Shown here: positions 1 to 10,720 of the stretch, piece after piece
Position numbering within the stretch: position 1 is the first letter of the stretch
How the letters are laid out: every line of letters starts with the position of its first letter
Assembly: GCF_964340395.1 (NCBI RefSeq)
Contig: NC_135549.1
Span: forward strand, 29,684,332-29,748,331
Reading direction: 5' to 3'
Source of the DNA: Glandiceps talaboti
Lineage: Eukaryota > Hemichordata > Enteropneusta > Spengelidae
DNA: 64,000 bases
Program-made: the position numbers and the translations under genes
Notes under the pieces: model-generated
What the model was told of the DNA's origin: nothing
Database searches by the model: none
The model's input: only the letters and a program-made list of their open reading frames with translations

Positions 1-1028
1 AATCCGGCAGTCATGAGACAGCTGAATTGGAAGTGCTTGATTACGGCGTTCTGAAACAGATATAGGAATCAAAGCTGTTGTGTTTACATCATCTGGAGTG
101 AGTACCTGCAAGCTCTGTGATCCAACACTGTGTGTTCCAGGGCGTGGCATTGCAGAAAGTGATGGTGGACCATAATATGCACCATTGTGACTAACTAGTG
201 GTCCTGGAAGTGATGGGGTCATCATTGCTCCATCATGGTTGTACTGTACACATAGCTGTAAATAAATATTGAAGTAAAAACTATTATCCTAATTAACCAG
301 ATTTAAACTGAATGTCTCCCATAAGAGCAAAACTATGTATTTTTGTTCCTACACTCACTGTTGGAATGCAAAATTCAGGACTATACCTATTATACATGAT
401 GTACCACTTAATTGGAAAATTAATTACATGAAATTATAAGAAAATTGAAGCTTGCATACATATTGCCTAATTATTACAAAATCATTGATTATGCAAATTA
501 ACCATATAGATTATAAGGTAACCATCAAGCTTTAAATGACACATGCACTTCTTTAAAATCAATACATGTACTAAATTATCTGAAATTTAACACTTGCATT
601 CAAAAGACATTGCCTAATTATCAAAATCATTATTGATACAAATTACATATCACAATTAAAAACTACATCAAACTCACCCTAATTACTGAAAATAATTAAT
701 TATGCAAATTAGTCATTAAAATTGAAAACTATATCAACAGGCTTTAGACGATATGTGTGCTTTGTCATGGTTGATGTATGTGTAAAATTATATGGAATTT
801 GAAGCGTGCATTCAAAAGATATAGTTTAATTACTTTAGATAATCAATTATTCAAATTACTCATTAAAAGTAAAGGCTATGTCAACAAACTTCCACACATC
901 GTTATGGTTGGTATATGCACCAAGTTATATGAAATTTGAAACTTGTATTCTTAAGCTTTATCCTAATTACCATAATCAAATACAATTCCCTCTCCCCCCC
1001 CCCACACACACACACACAGACACACATA

Positions 1029-1070
<42 letters not shown>

Positions 1071-1506
1071 TTATCTGCATATAACATTACTGAAATATCA
1101 TGTCAGTTGTGCTAAGAATTTTGACTTACACTAGAGACAGGTATATCCTTGTAAATGTTCATGTTTATTTTTGGGCCACTGCCTTGACACACTGAAATTC
1201 CAACCACCAGTTTTCCTGCACGGCTTTTGTTCTCTAGAACGAAAGAGCAACTGGGAAGCATTTGCTCAGAGCAGCCATCACCTCTCCATAATGTCACCAA
1301 AGGAATTTCCTGGTTGAAGGAGAGTAAACGAACAATAATTTTAGTAGCAATCTTTTCATTTCAAAGATATATTATTTTTTAGTACTTGTTAATTAATTAA
1401 TTAATTAATTAGTTAGTTTAATAGATACTTAGTTAGTTAGTTTGTTTAATAGTTAGTTAGTCAGTTAGTTAACTCAAGTTAGTTAGTTTAATAGTCAGTT
1501 GGTAGA

Positions 1507-1545
<39 letters not shown>

Positions 1546-4500
1546 AGTTAGGCTAGTTAAGTTAGTTGAGTTTATTAGTTCGTTATTTATAAAAAGATTT
1601 TGGAAATTCATTTGACAATCTTAAAAGATGTTCTGGATCTTTTGATAAAAATAACTATAAGGAACAGCAGCAAGGGTATTGTTGACTGATGGGATATCAA
1701 ATAGTCAAGTGTCATTAAACTACATGTACATGTACAAACACACAACAGAGTTTGTCCAGGAAAAGAAATGTTTTACAAGATTGTAATTACAGTATATATG
1801 TAACATACACAGTTCTAGACGGGTCAATTATTTTCTTGTAAATCTAGCAGCACCAGATGAACTCTACTATGATCATTTCTCATAACAGATACAGATGATA
1901 AGGGGGTGATTCAGAACTATACTTGTGATGCATAAAACTTGACTGATAAGTATCATAACACATCTTGTTGACATAGCCTTCAGTGAATGGCTTAGACTGT
2001 ATAACATGATAGGGACTATTCAACCATAGTGACCACAATCTGCATAAAAGGGGCAATATTCATGGAGCACAGAAGTTTTATTGGGCATTTCCTCTGACTG
2101 GGGAAAGAGTATCTTTCTGAGGATGTGATGTGTTATAACTTTATAAATGACAGCATGGCAGCACATGTTATTACACCTGATGCTGTTCAGGGCTCAAAAA
2201 ATTTTTTTCTTTGATAGTCCTAGTAGTAGTGGGCTACCACTTTCAGAAAATGGTAGCCCAAGGATGGTGACCATTAGTCCCATGTTCATGAACTGAAAAC
2301 AGAGTTCCTCTATTGGAAATATGTTTGTTATTAAAATACTTTCACGTTCCTACATTTTCCATCCTTTAAATCATCACATAATTAGTGGTAGCCTGAGTGG
2401 GCTACCAGCTGCAAATTGTGGTAGCCATAATGACAAGAATTGGTAGTCTGTGGGCATGGGACTACTGTTAATTTCAAGCCCTGCTGTTATGTAGCAGCTA
2501 TAACTATTAGTACTACATAACAACCCTCTATGGTAATACAATGTCTACTAGCAAACCCTTTAATAAGTGCATAATATTGCATATTCTTTGTGATATAGTT
2601 ACAAATTGAATGCCTTACCTGACTCTTAAATGCCACATCCCATTTATCAGGTGGTCTAATACTACATAACTCCACGGTCACATTTGTTTCATTTTTATAT
2701 AGAGGAAAAGGTCGTGGCCCATCACAGCATTGTCCAGGTTTATCTAGTCGTCCTTCCATTTCATTCAGGAGCTTATTAAAACAAAATAATATTATGTTTT
2801 AAATATTTTTTTACTAATCTCCAGCAATTTAAATGCTTGATAAGGTGCATAACCTATTTACATATTAATTATAAGTTTTGACAATTAGAAATTAACATTA
2901 GGAGTCATTTGCTACATTTGCTAAAGTAGCATCAAACAATCTTAAGGGTTTGGAGGGTATTTTTTTGTTTAAAATTCAAGTGTTACATAGAATCTTTGTG
3001 AAAACCTTTATTTTTTAAATTACTAACCATATTGTCATATATTTATGAAGTTCTAACAGATTAACCATACACTAATGTACTTGTATCTGTATACTGACAT
3101 ATTTTACTCATTTATTTACTTTTGCAATTTTTTAACTTCAGTCTGTATAATGTGCTGAGATGCATGTGTAGCGTATTTTCTTACAAGAAAAAAAATAACA
3201 ATAATATTGTGCAAAAAATGAATTATAAGCATTTGCTGTTACTGTATATTACAGAAGTCACCATATTGGACAAATACTTAGAATTTAAATAAACAAAAAA
3301 AAAATGAATCAATGCCAACTAAAGTGTAATTTACAGCAAATATAAAACCTAGAATTAAAAATGTAAGATTCGACTTGTGAAGATGTAAAACTTCACCATA
3401 TTATTGGCTCATCAAAAAGGCCAGAGACAAAAAGTAAACAATTTATTAACCCTTTAACAAGAAAAGACTACAAGCATTTTTTTCTCACATAATATAGTCC
3501 ATGGAGACAGATTGGTTTACTAGAAGAAGAAAAAAAAATTCAGTTACCTTTGTGCAATCTCTAATCATCTCATCCACAAGGTAGATCTTGATAATAGCAT
3601 CACTTTCCCCTGTGAGGGGTGTACAGTATGCACAGATATTGAAGTTTCTAAATCCTGATGCTGGCCGTGCAGTTCCTGGTGATATCTTCTCAGAGCATCT
3701 ATGTTGATTATCCTCTGACGGAAGAGCAGTACTTGCTGTTTCTTCAATAATTTCTACTGACTTTGTTTGATCAGGAGAACATGGAACAGCATGTTTTGAA
3801 TACTCATAGTGTTCAGCCGGATGTGTTGAACCAGAGTCATTAGGATTTAAATCTACTGCAAGACTTGAGCTTTCCTCATTTGGGGATGGAACTGTTGGAC
3901 TCATGCTACCCATCTGTAAGTCATGAAGTCCAAGTGACTGCTCTTGTGATGGCCCTTCTTCAACTGGTAGTGATGGGTTCATTTCTTGTTCGTTCTCTCT
4001 ACTTTCAGTTTCCTCCTGACTTTGCTGATCCTTATCATCATCACCATTATGCTCATCATTGTCCATATCACCATTGCCAATAGCATCATCCCCATCATCA
4101 CTGTCATCGCCATCATCATCATCACAACCACCACCACCACCACTGCCGCTGCCGCCACCACCACTGCTGCCACCACCACCAACGCCGCCACCACCACTAC
4201 CACCACCACCACTACCACCACCACCACCACCACCACTGCTGCTGCCGCCACCACCACCACCACCACCACCACCACCACCACCACCACCACCACCACCACC
4301 GCTGCCACCACCACCACCGCCACCTTCTTCATCAATATCATCACAGTCTGGTTGGTCATATTGAAACTGATTCTGTTGCACATCAGCTGTTTCAACAGTA
4401 ACCATGTATTTTGTAAAATGCATCATCATCAAGATAGTAACATGTTTGTCCACAACACACATCAGATCATCTGATACGAGTGGCATCTCTTTCCAATTTT

Positions 4501-7500
4501 CTGGTTCACCTGTAAAATACAACACAATGTATAATAACACTACTGTAAAGCTGATGTCATGTACAAGCATAGCTAACAGTTCTAACACAGTGTGCACTTT
4601 TTCCACTTTTGCAGGAAAATTCTGTTGTGTCCACAAAGACTAAATTGCCAAGACAAAGCAAAATCCAGTGAAGTATGGAATGGCAAAATTTTTCAGTGAA
4701 TGTAGTACGTTGTCTGATCAAAAAAAAAAATAGTCAAATTACATCTATTACAGTTATTAATATTTTCATACATTTGAGAATTTCACATTACAATTAATTC
4801 TGATTATTAAGATTCAGAGTAATACACATCCAGAAAGAACAGATCTGAATTTGTTTTTAGATTATCCTGCTTTAGTGCCATATGTTCTTACCTATGTCAG
4901 TTTGACTGCAGTAAACTGTGACCGCTGTAGCATGTGAGGATGCTTTCATAACATTGATTGGATCATGTGGCAAGCGAAGAGTAACTGGTTGCTTGAAATG
5001 TGTACCATGTGGTCCAAGACGAACAACCAATGATACCAACGTTTTTCCTGCACCTAGCTGTGACATCCATTCCAGTTCTTTTTTCTCTGATTGGCAAGAT
5101 GCAATGGAGACTTCTTGTGTGCCGTCTACAGTATATGGAGGAATTAACATCACCACTCCTGTGTTTGGTATACAGAGTTGTCCACCTTTCTCAGTAAATT
5201 TATCACATATATTAAACCAGTCTTTGTCCAGAGAGAAAGTTGGCCCTGAAGAAGTAACGTTACTAGGCTTTTCCAATAATTCTGTCTTGTCTGAATCTAC
5301 GGTCTGACCCTCACTAAAAGTTCCATAATCCTCTTTCAGTTTGCTGGATGATTCAAAACAGTTGCCATGTGGCTCAGACTCTTGTACTGGAATGCTATGT
5401 TGTGTTTGGTTATCAGTGCTGAGTAATGAGTTTTGGCTATCTACAAAGTCAGGGCAAGAGCGATGACCACTGGTGGATGAGGAGTATTGACAAACTTCAT
5501 TGGCAGACCAAGAGCAATGACCACTGTTGGATGATGAGTTTTTACAACCTTCACTGGCAGAACAAGAGCAGTGCCCACTGATGGACAGGGAGTTTTGACT
5601 AACTTCATTGGCAGACCAAGAATGATGACCACTTTTGGATGATAAACAATCTTCATGGGTAGAACAATGACCACTGGTAGACGAAGAGTTTTGACTAACT
5701 TCATTGGCAGACCAAGAGCGATGACCACTGGTGGATGATGAGTTTTGACAAACTTCATTGGCAGACCAAGAGCGATGACCACTGCTGGATGAGGATTTTT
5801 GACTAACTTCATTGGCAGACCAAGAGCGATGACCACTGTTGGATGATGAGTTTTGACAAACTTCATTGGCAGAACAACAGCAGTGACCACTGGTGGACGA
5901 GGAGTTTTGACAAACTTCATCGGCAGACCAAAGGCGATGACCACTGTTGGATGATGAGTTTTGACAAACTTCATTAGCAGAACAAGAGCGATGACCACTG
6001 TTGGATGATGAGTTTTGACAAACTTCATTGGCAGAACAACAGCAGTGACCACTGGTGGACGAGGAGTTTTGACAAACTTCATCGGCAGACCAAGAGCGAT
6101 AACCACTGCTGGCTGAGGAGTGTTTGTTAACAGGACATTCTCTTACAGTATTATTATCTACAGAGGAAATGCCTGAATCAATACTTGAATTCTCAGTGAG
6201 CATGGTTGCTTGATTGGCTTTAACGTAAGATTTTTGAGTATCAGTTGCTAACTGTTGATTATCACCTTCACTTATACAGTGAGAGCTCTCGTCATGACAA
6301 TTAACATTGTGTTCCCTTTTACCACATGAACTGCGTTCTTCCAAGACTTTTTCTTTCCATCTTTTCAGTTTTTCCATTTGGTCTTTCAATTCTTCAATTT
6401 CTTCATAGCCCTATGACAGGAAATAAATCATATATTAAATTTATTTACAAAATGTTCAGCACAACTAGCTGAGTGAACATGATTTTCACAATGATCATCC
6501 AAAAAATGAACTGTATGCATAAAAGGGTCTTTTCAATATGACTCTCTGGTATCATGACTTACGACGAGTTTGTGTTGATGCTGTTCAACTTATACTTGAC
6601 CATTATTGAGGCAGTAACTTATGACATTAAACACCCTCTTGGTTCATAATATGAAATAATATGCATCTAATATCGATATGAGTGTGAACATACATGTGTA
6701 ACAAATTGTTGGAATAGTTTCTGTGGTGCTGAAGAACCGAACAATCAGAAGTGAAAATGGTGCTCCCAATATTTTCATATGGGGTTATACAGCCCAAGTT
6801 GAAAACATCTACCATATACAATTGTAAAATAGACCCATTGTTAGGAATTTCACATCATAAACATACACAAAGTTAAGGACTAGAATTTTATTTCACTTTA
6901 AGTGTACGAGGTCTGGACTGAGTACTGTACTGTAATTCTGAGTGACTAACTGGTACTGAATAACTGATGGTGCTGTACATGTACTACAAAGTGACTGACA
7001 GAGTAATGGCCTGTACTGTACATTTGTATGATGTACTACATGTTGGTTGACTGACTGGTGACTACCTGCTTGTGCTGTACTAGATTGATAGACTAACTGC
7101 TCAGCTAACCCAACTCTGTTGCTAGTCTCAGATCAGAATGTATATTCCTCACTTCCTCATCTACAAATAAATTGTGAAAGTGGATAATAATTCATATGCA
7201 CTGTTAAGACCCTTACATGCCATGTGTGACTTGCAAGATAGCCTTAAAGTGATTTCAGTTACTAAGTACATATTACTGATACTAGTACACCACATAAGTA
7301 TCATGGAATTTTAATATCAGGAGTGGATTCTTTGTTCTCAGGATTTTGCTGAAACATGTTGTATAGGCATTGTCTGGGAGATGGTTTTATTTGTGTCAAT
7401 TATTTGTGTCAAAATAAAACCATGCACTTGTAAACTTTACATTATTGTGAATAATGTACAGTGAATGCACTTTAGAAGAAAAATGAAATACAACAATTTT

Positions 7501-8909
7501 ATATTCAAGACTGAAAATTTGATAAATTTACTCTTACTATTGTCAACAAATATTGATTTACATCTGTTCAAACTTGCAGTCATTTTTGTTGTAAACAATT
7601 TAAAGTTCATGTAGTATTTACATACAACGTAACATCTTTCATCCAAAGTCATGTATATAGATGATCATTTGGGTGTCGCCATGGGTGTGGTGTTGTTGCT
7701 AGGCATATTTGCATCTACATTTTGAATGTTTGTTCAGTTGTCTAAGAATCCCTGCTGTTACCTTTGTGAAATATACCACCATTTGCCTATTGCTAGGGGC
7801 ATGGTCATGGTTGCTAGGGGTACTTGCATACATTTTTAAAATGTTTACTCGCTTCTTTACCAGATGATGTTATTATTTAACCAAAATATACTGCCATTTG
7901 ATTGTTGCTAAGGGTGTAGTCATGGTAGCTAGGGCCTATTGTTTCAAAATATTTTGAAGACAACCTGCATAATAACACTTCTAGAAACATCCCAACAAGT
8001 TTCAAGTACTGTTTGAGATATAAATTTTTGACCAAAATTCACATTTTTACACCAAATTTGCATATTACTGATGAGATCACGATACTCTTAATATTTCTTC
8101 ATCTCTATAACACTACCAGATGTATACCCATTAAACTACCAATCTGTTTGGTAGTTTTGGAATTACACATTTTTAGCCCTAATTTTCCAAATAGACACCC
8201 GAGGTAATATACCCACCAAATATCACAGCAATCGCTCAAGTGGTTTTCCACACAGACAGACACTTTATATATAGCGATGCCTATAGCACTACTGAACCTT
8301 ATCACTTCAGCTAGGCTAAAAACCTATGAAGATAATCCAAACTAGGCTATTTGACATTAAGGGAGATTTTCAAGGTCAAAGGTCAAGATCTTCAGAGAAC
8401 ACTCCTTTTTGATAATATTGACGTAGGCACTTGAATGGAGTCACAAGGAAATTTAACAACAAATATGGCCACCATTCGGCTATATTTGATTCAGTCACAA
8501 AACAAAGTGACATGCACATGTCTCATATAGTATGCTACCTTTCTGCCAGGTTTGGTTGAAATCAGATGTACAAATGCACAAACAGACGGAATCCAACCTT
8601 CCAGGCAGTGCCCATTAAAATACACAAAAATATCAATGCTAGTCTCAGACCTCAGACCACATTATTTCAAGGCAATGCAGAAAATGTTAAATATATAGTG
8701 AACAAACTTTCAAGGTAATACTACGCTGAACTTCTTACCTCTTTTAGAGTGTCTAAAGGTGTTTCACGTTCTTGTGGTTTTCTAGTTGTCCGTAAAAAAT
8801 ATACCGGTAATATAAAATTGACAAGTTTGACTAATACAAAGGAAACCAGTAATGCTATGCCAATTTTGAGTATGATAATAATAGTATACATAAAATCTAT
8901 CCAGGCCAT
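1..8909 (-). CDS. UNC5CL-like transmembrane ZU5-UPA protein (partial, multi-exon)
   Basis: Joined from exons 8909-8739, 6410-4892, 4509-3548, 2771-2619, 1309-1130 and 255-1; all junctions have AG/GT and matching phases (0,1,0,0,0), giving 1080 residues open to the window edge. Residues about 8-38 are one hydrophobic membrane anchor followed by basic residues. Residues 58-80 form a charged, possibly coiled helix. Then come an 18-residue tandem repeat (159-388), a ZU5 domain (about 461-600, with GGQLCIPNTGVVMLIPPYT and a closing HFTKYMV), a poly-Gly and Asp-rich insert (about 626-724), and a UPA domain (about 853-990, with an SQEIP..W block and a CSFVLENKSRAGKL block). Known family: UNC5CL and UNC5 carry ZU5-UPA-death and signal through the death domain. 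Here the death domain, if present, is left of base 1. The start at 8909 is the first in-frame ATG after the exon acceptor. The ankyrin/PIDD ZU5 families are alternatives, but the N-terminal anchor favours UNC5CL. Confidence 0.82.
290..1004 (-). repeat. AT-rich dispersed repeat, copy 1 (intron of ZU5-UPA gene)
   Basis: About 0.7 kb made of imperfect 100-120 bp units containing ATTATGCAAATTA and GAAGCTTGCATTC motifs. Its left boundary (AACTGAATGTCTCCCATAAG, then GTTGGAATGCAAAATTC) matches the reverse complement of the right end of the 58.65-59.88 kb repeat, so the two are copies of one element in opposite orientation. No ORF. Confidence 0.7.
1005..1062. repeat. (CA)n microsatellite
   Basis: A CA dinucleotide run with a few CATA interruptions, preceded by a C run, inside the intron between the 255-1 and 1309-1130 exons. 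Confidence 0.95.
1384..1572. repeat. (GTTA)n / (AATT)n tetranucleotide tract
   Basis: Interrupted GTTA/TTAG repeats in the intron upstream of exon 1309-1130. No other signal seen between 1310 and 2187. Confidence 0.9.
2188..2481. mobile_element. hAT-like MITE in a ZU5-UPA gene intron
   Basis: A 294-bp segment begins CAGGGCTCAAAAAATT and ends AATTTCAAGCCC, so its ends are inverted copies; CAGGGCT ends with AT-rich continuation are typical of hAT elements. It is bordered by TGCTGTT at 2181-2187 and again at 2482-2488, a near 8-bp target duplication. It contains several GGTAGCCCA / TGGGCTACC inverted motifs and no ORF. The exact first base is ambiguous by 1-2 bases. Confidence 0.68.
2772..3547 (-). 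other. Intron of ZU5-UPA gene, no recognised element
   Basis: AT-rich intron with short A runs. No ORF, repeat family or RNA gene was recognised. Confidence 0.6.
4126..4323 (-). repeat. Poly-glycine (GGT/GGC)n coding tract between ZU5 and UPA
   Basis: On the plus strand this is an almost pure CCA/CCG/CTG triplet tract. On the coding strand it reads about 65 glycines broken by single Ser and one Val, then flows into an Asp-rich stretch. The frame is kept on both sides and the exon continues into UPA. It is probably a flexible linker that grew by triplet slippage; the G-rich coding strand could fold into secondary structure. Antisense frames through it are open only because of the triplet period. 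Confidence 0.85.
5418..6107 (-). repeat. 54-bp coding tandem repeat (13 copies) in the ZU5-UPA gene
   Basis: Twelve 18-residue units and one degenerate 14-residue unit follow each other without a gap. The consensus is SGHRSWSANEVCQNSSST, rich in Ser, Asn, Cys and His. Positions 4-6 switch between RSW, CCC, RSC and CSW, and position 12 between Cys and Ser. The near-identical DNA of several units points to recent unequal exchange. The segment lies between the membrane anchor and ZU5, so it is predicted cytoplasmic. The unit length keeps frame, so copy number can vary without breaking the protein. Confidence 0.9.
6411..8738 (-). other. Intron of ZU5-UPA gene carrying degraded dispersed repeats
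   Basis: The right two thirds (about 7660-8640) hold a degraded repeat. Three loosely spaced copies of a GTTGCTAGGGGCATGGTCATGG-like block sit at about 7690-7930. A second family at about 8340-8620 carries TCAAGGTCAAAGGTCAAG and a GGTTTGGTTGAAATCAGATG tail and recurs at 33.9-34.2 kb. Nothing recognised in 6411-7660. Confidence 0.55.
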
Positions 8910-9187
8910 GCATTCAGTCTGAGAATGTGATCTCCTGACTGCATCAACAATTGAATCCTGTGTGAAAAAAAAAGAAAATATTAAAATTATTAAATAATAA
9001 ATTCTATACTTTTGAAAATATCAATTCAAGACCCATGTTACATTATCATGATTTCTTATACATAAGCTGGTTTGGCTTGATTATCATTTCATTGTCATCT
9101 ATTTTTTCATGATATCTATATGTAGTAGGTAACACATTAGCTACATCTACAAAATCTCAACAGTTTGGGGTACATACTTGTATTGCT

Positions 9188-9534
9188 TTAAAGGTGATTC
9201 AAAATGCTCACATTCACTATTGGTATTTTGCTAGACGACACCAGCAATGTATTTTTTCACAATGCTGTTGAGTTTTATTCACCTGTTGACTATGCTCATC
9301 ATAGGCTACATGCTAACGATGTCCCTCTATGATGTCATAAAATCCTGTGGACTAGGTGGGACCGGAAATACCCGAAAACTCTCTAAGTAAATCCGAAGGG
9401 AACTGACTGAAAAAAAGGTCATTTTAAGGTGTTTGCAGATGCTTTTTTAAAGTTTAAAAACCAGAATACGTTTCACAAACATGTCATCTAGCAAAATAGC
9501 AATAGTGATTGTGAGCATTTTGAATCACCTTTAA
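9188..9534. mobile_element. piggyBac-like MITE with TTAA target sites
   Basis: Terminal inverted repeats of about 44 bp with only two visible mismatches start AGGTGATTCAAAATGCTCAC. Each end is bordered by TTAA (9188-9191 and 9531-9534). TTAA duplication is the hallmark of the piggyBac superfamily. The 339-bp interior has no ORF, so it is non-autonomous. It lies in the first intron of the ZU5-UPA gene, between the leader exon and the anchor exon. Confidence 0.85.
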
Positions 9535-10029
9535 AGTTAACGATTAAGGTGAAAAAAAAATAATTGTGTGTTTCCGATAACATATGGACTTAGAAAATAG
9601 TGTGGGTAGTTCGGGAGTTTATCTCATTTTATTTAATCTCTTTAATTGTTATTATTTTGAGTAAATATTGCTTTGACACAAAAACAAACAAAATTTGGTC
9701 AGAACACCCCTTTTGTTATAGTTTGTAAAATATGTACACTCAGACATAACTGGGGAAAGAAAACATATGTACATGAAGGTCAAGAAGACAAAGAATTTGT
9801 AGCTGTTTTTTTTAAATGTTTAAAAAAACGTTTAGGGTCAGAGGCTTAAAACTGGGTCGGTCAGGTTAGTGGAAACACACAAGGGTTGTTATTTGGCCTT
9901 ATAGTTAATACGTTATACAAATAAACAAGGACTCTAATTTATACATTATCTGTTTGAACTACCAGAACCCAATTATGAAATGGCCTCTGATGGAAATGAA
10001 ATTACTTGTGTTAATTTGGGTATACTTAC

Positions 10030-10150
10030 CAGCCAAAGAGAGGTACAGCTAAAACAAAGTACATATAATAGCACTGGTAAACTATTCATGCCTATCACCT
10101 CCATTGTCTGACTGTGCTCGTCGCTACTGTAACTCAGAATAAGTTGACTG
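10030..10150 (-). other. Candidate 5' leader exon of the ZU5-UPA gene
   Basis: A strong donor (CTG then GTAAGTATAC) lies at 10030 on the minus strand, upstream of the anchor exon at 8957. Reading back in the frame of the next exon meets a TGA about 60 bases upstream and no ATG, so this exon is probably untranslated. An ATG at 10105 opens an 18-codon ORF that stops inside the exon, so it would be an upstream ORF. The 5' limit is not visible; a cag at about 10130 could be a further acceptor. Confidence 0.35.
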
Positions 10151-10365
10151 TACAGTTAAGCCTGCGAACAAAATGTACAATAAGGTTAAGTTTATCAGTT
10201 GAGTATTTTGTTACCATGGTGATATTTTGACTCAAAATCATTATGTACATGTAATTGATAGTAGTAATTAATACAAGTGTACTGGAGGCAAAAATAAGCC
10301 TGACTGGACTTCAAGTTCCACTGGTGTCTCTACATAATTCTATATTTCTCATTATGGTTGGCCAG

Positions 10366-10720
10366 TTAAAAGTGATTCAAAATACTCCATACTATAACCT
10401 TGAAAAATGTTCTTTATATGTCTCATAACCAGTAAATGCAAAGCTGGCTATTCAAAATTGCATGATAAGTGAGAAAAAATGAGTTTAAATTAGCGATCAG
10501 CGGCGACTCGGGCAGCCATGAATTTGCAGTTATACTGCCTATTGTTCTCCCTTTTGGGGATTATGACGTCATAGAGAGTGCACCGGTTCATGTCAGTTCA
10601 TAGAAAGCAATGCAATGGCAGACAATAGTAATTCTGACTTTGATACTCGTCAGAATTAATCTCAGAGTGATGAATCTTCTTTCAATGACAATTTTACCAT
10701 GTTTGATAGATTGATTTGGC
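10366..10720 (+). mobile_element. One-ended piggyBac-like remnant
   Basis: TTAA at 10366-10369 is followed by AAGTGATTCAAAATACTCCA, a diverged version of the end of the MITE at 9188. An ATG at 10615 opens an acidic Ser/Asp-rich peptide (MADNSNSDFDTRQN, then a stop) that resembles the acidic start of many transposases. No matching right end was found, so this is an inference from one terminus. Confidence 0.45.

Noticed and set aside
3979-4474. Several open frames of both strands over the poly-Gly tract (poly-Val/Ala, poly-Pro, poly-Thr)
   Set aside because: They are shadows of the triplet repeat; only the minus-strand frame that gives poly-Gly joins ZU5 and UPA across good splice sites.
5441-6106. 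A 221-codon alternative frame on the minus strand through the 18-residue repeat
   Set aside because: It is open because the 54-bp unit lacks stops in that frame; the other frame continues into ZU5.
10030-10105. ATG 10105 as translation start of a signal peptide for the ZU5-UPA protein
   Set aside because: The frame from this ATG stops after 18 codons, and the frame that fits the next exon has a TGA and no ATG.
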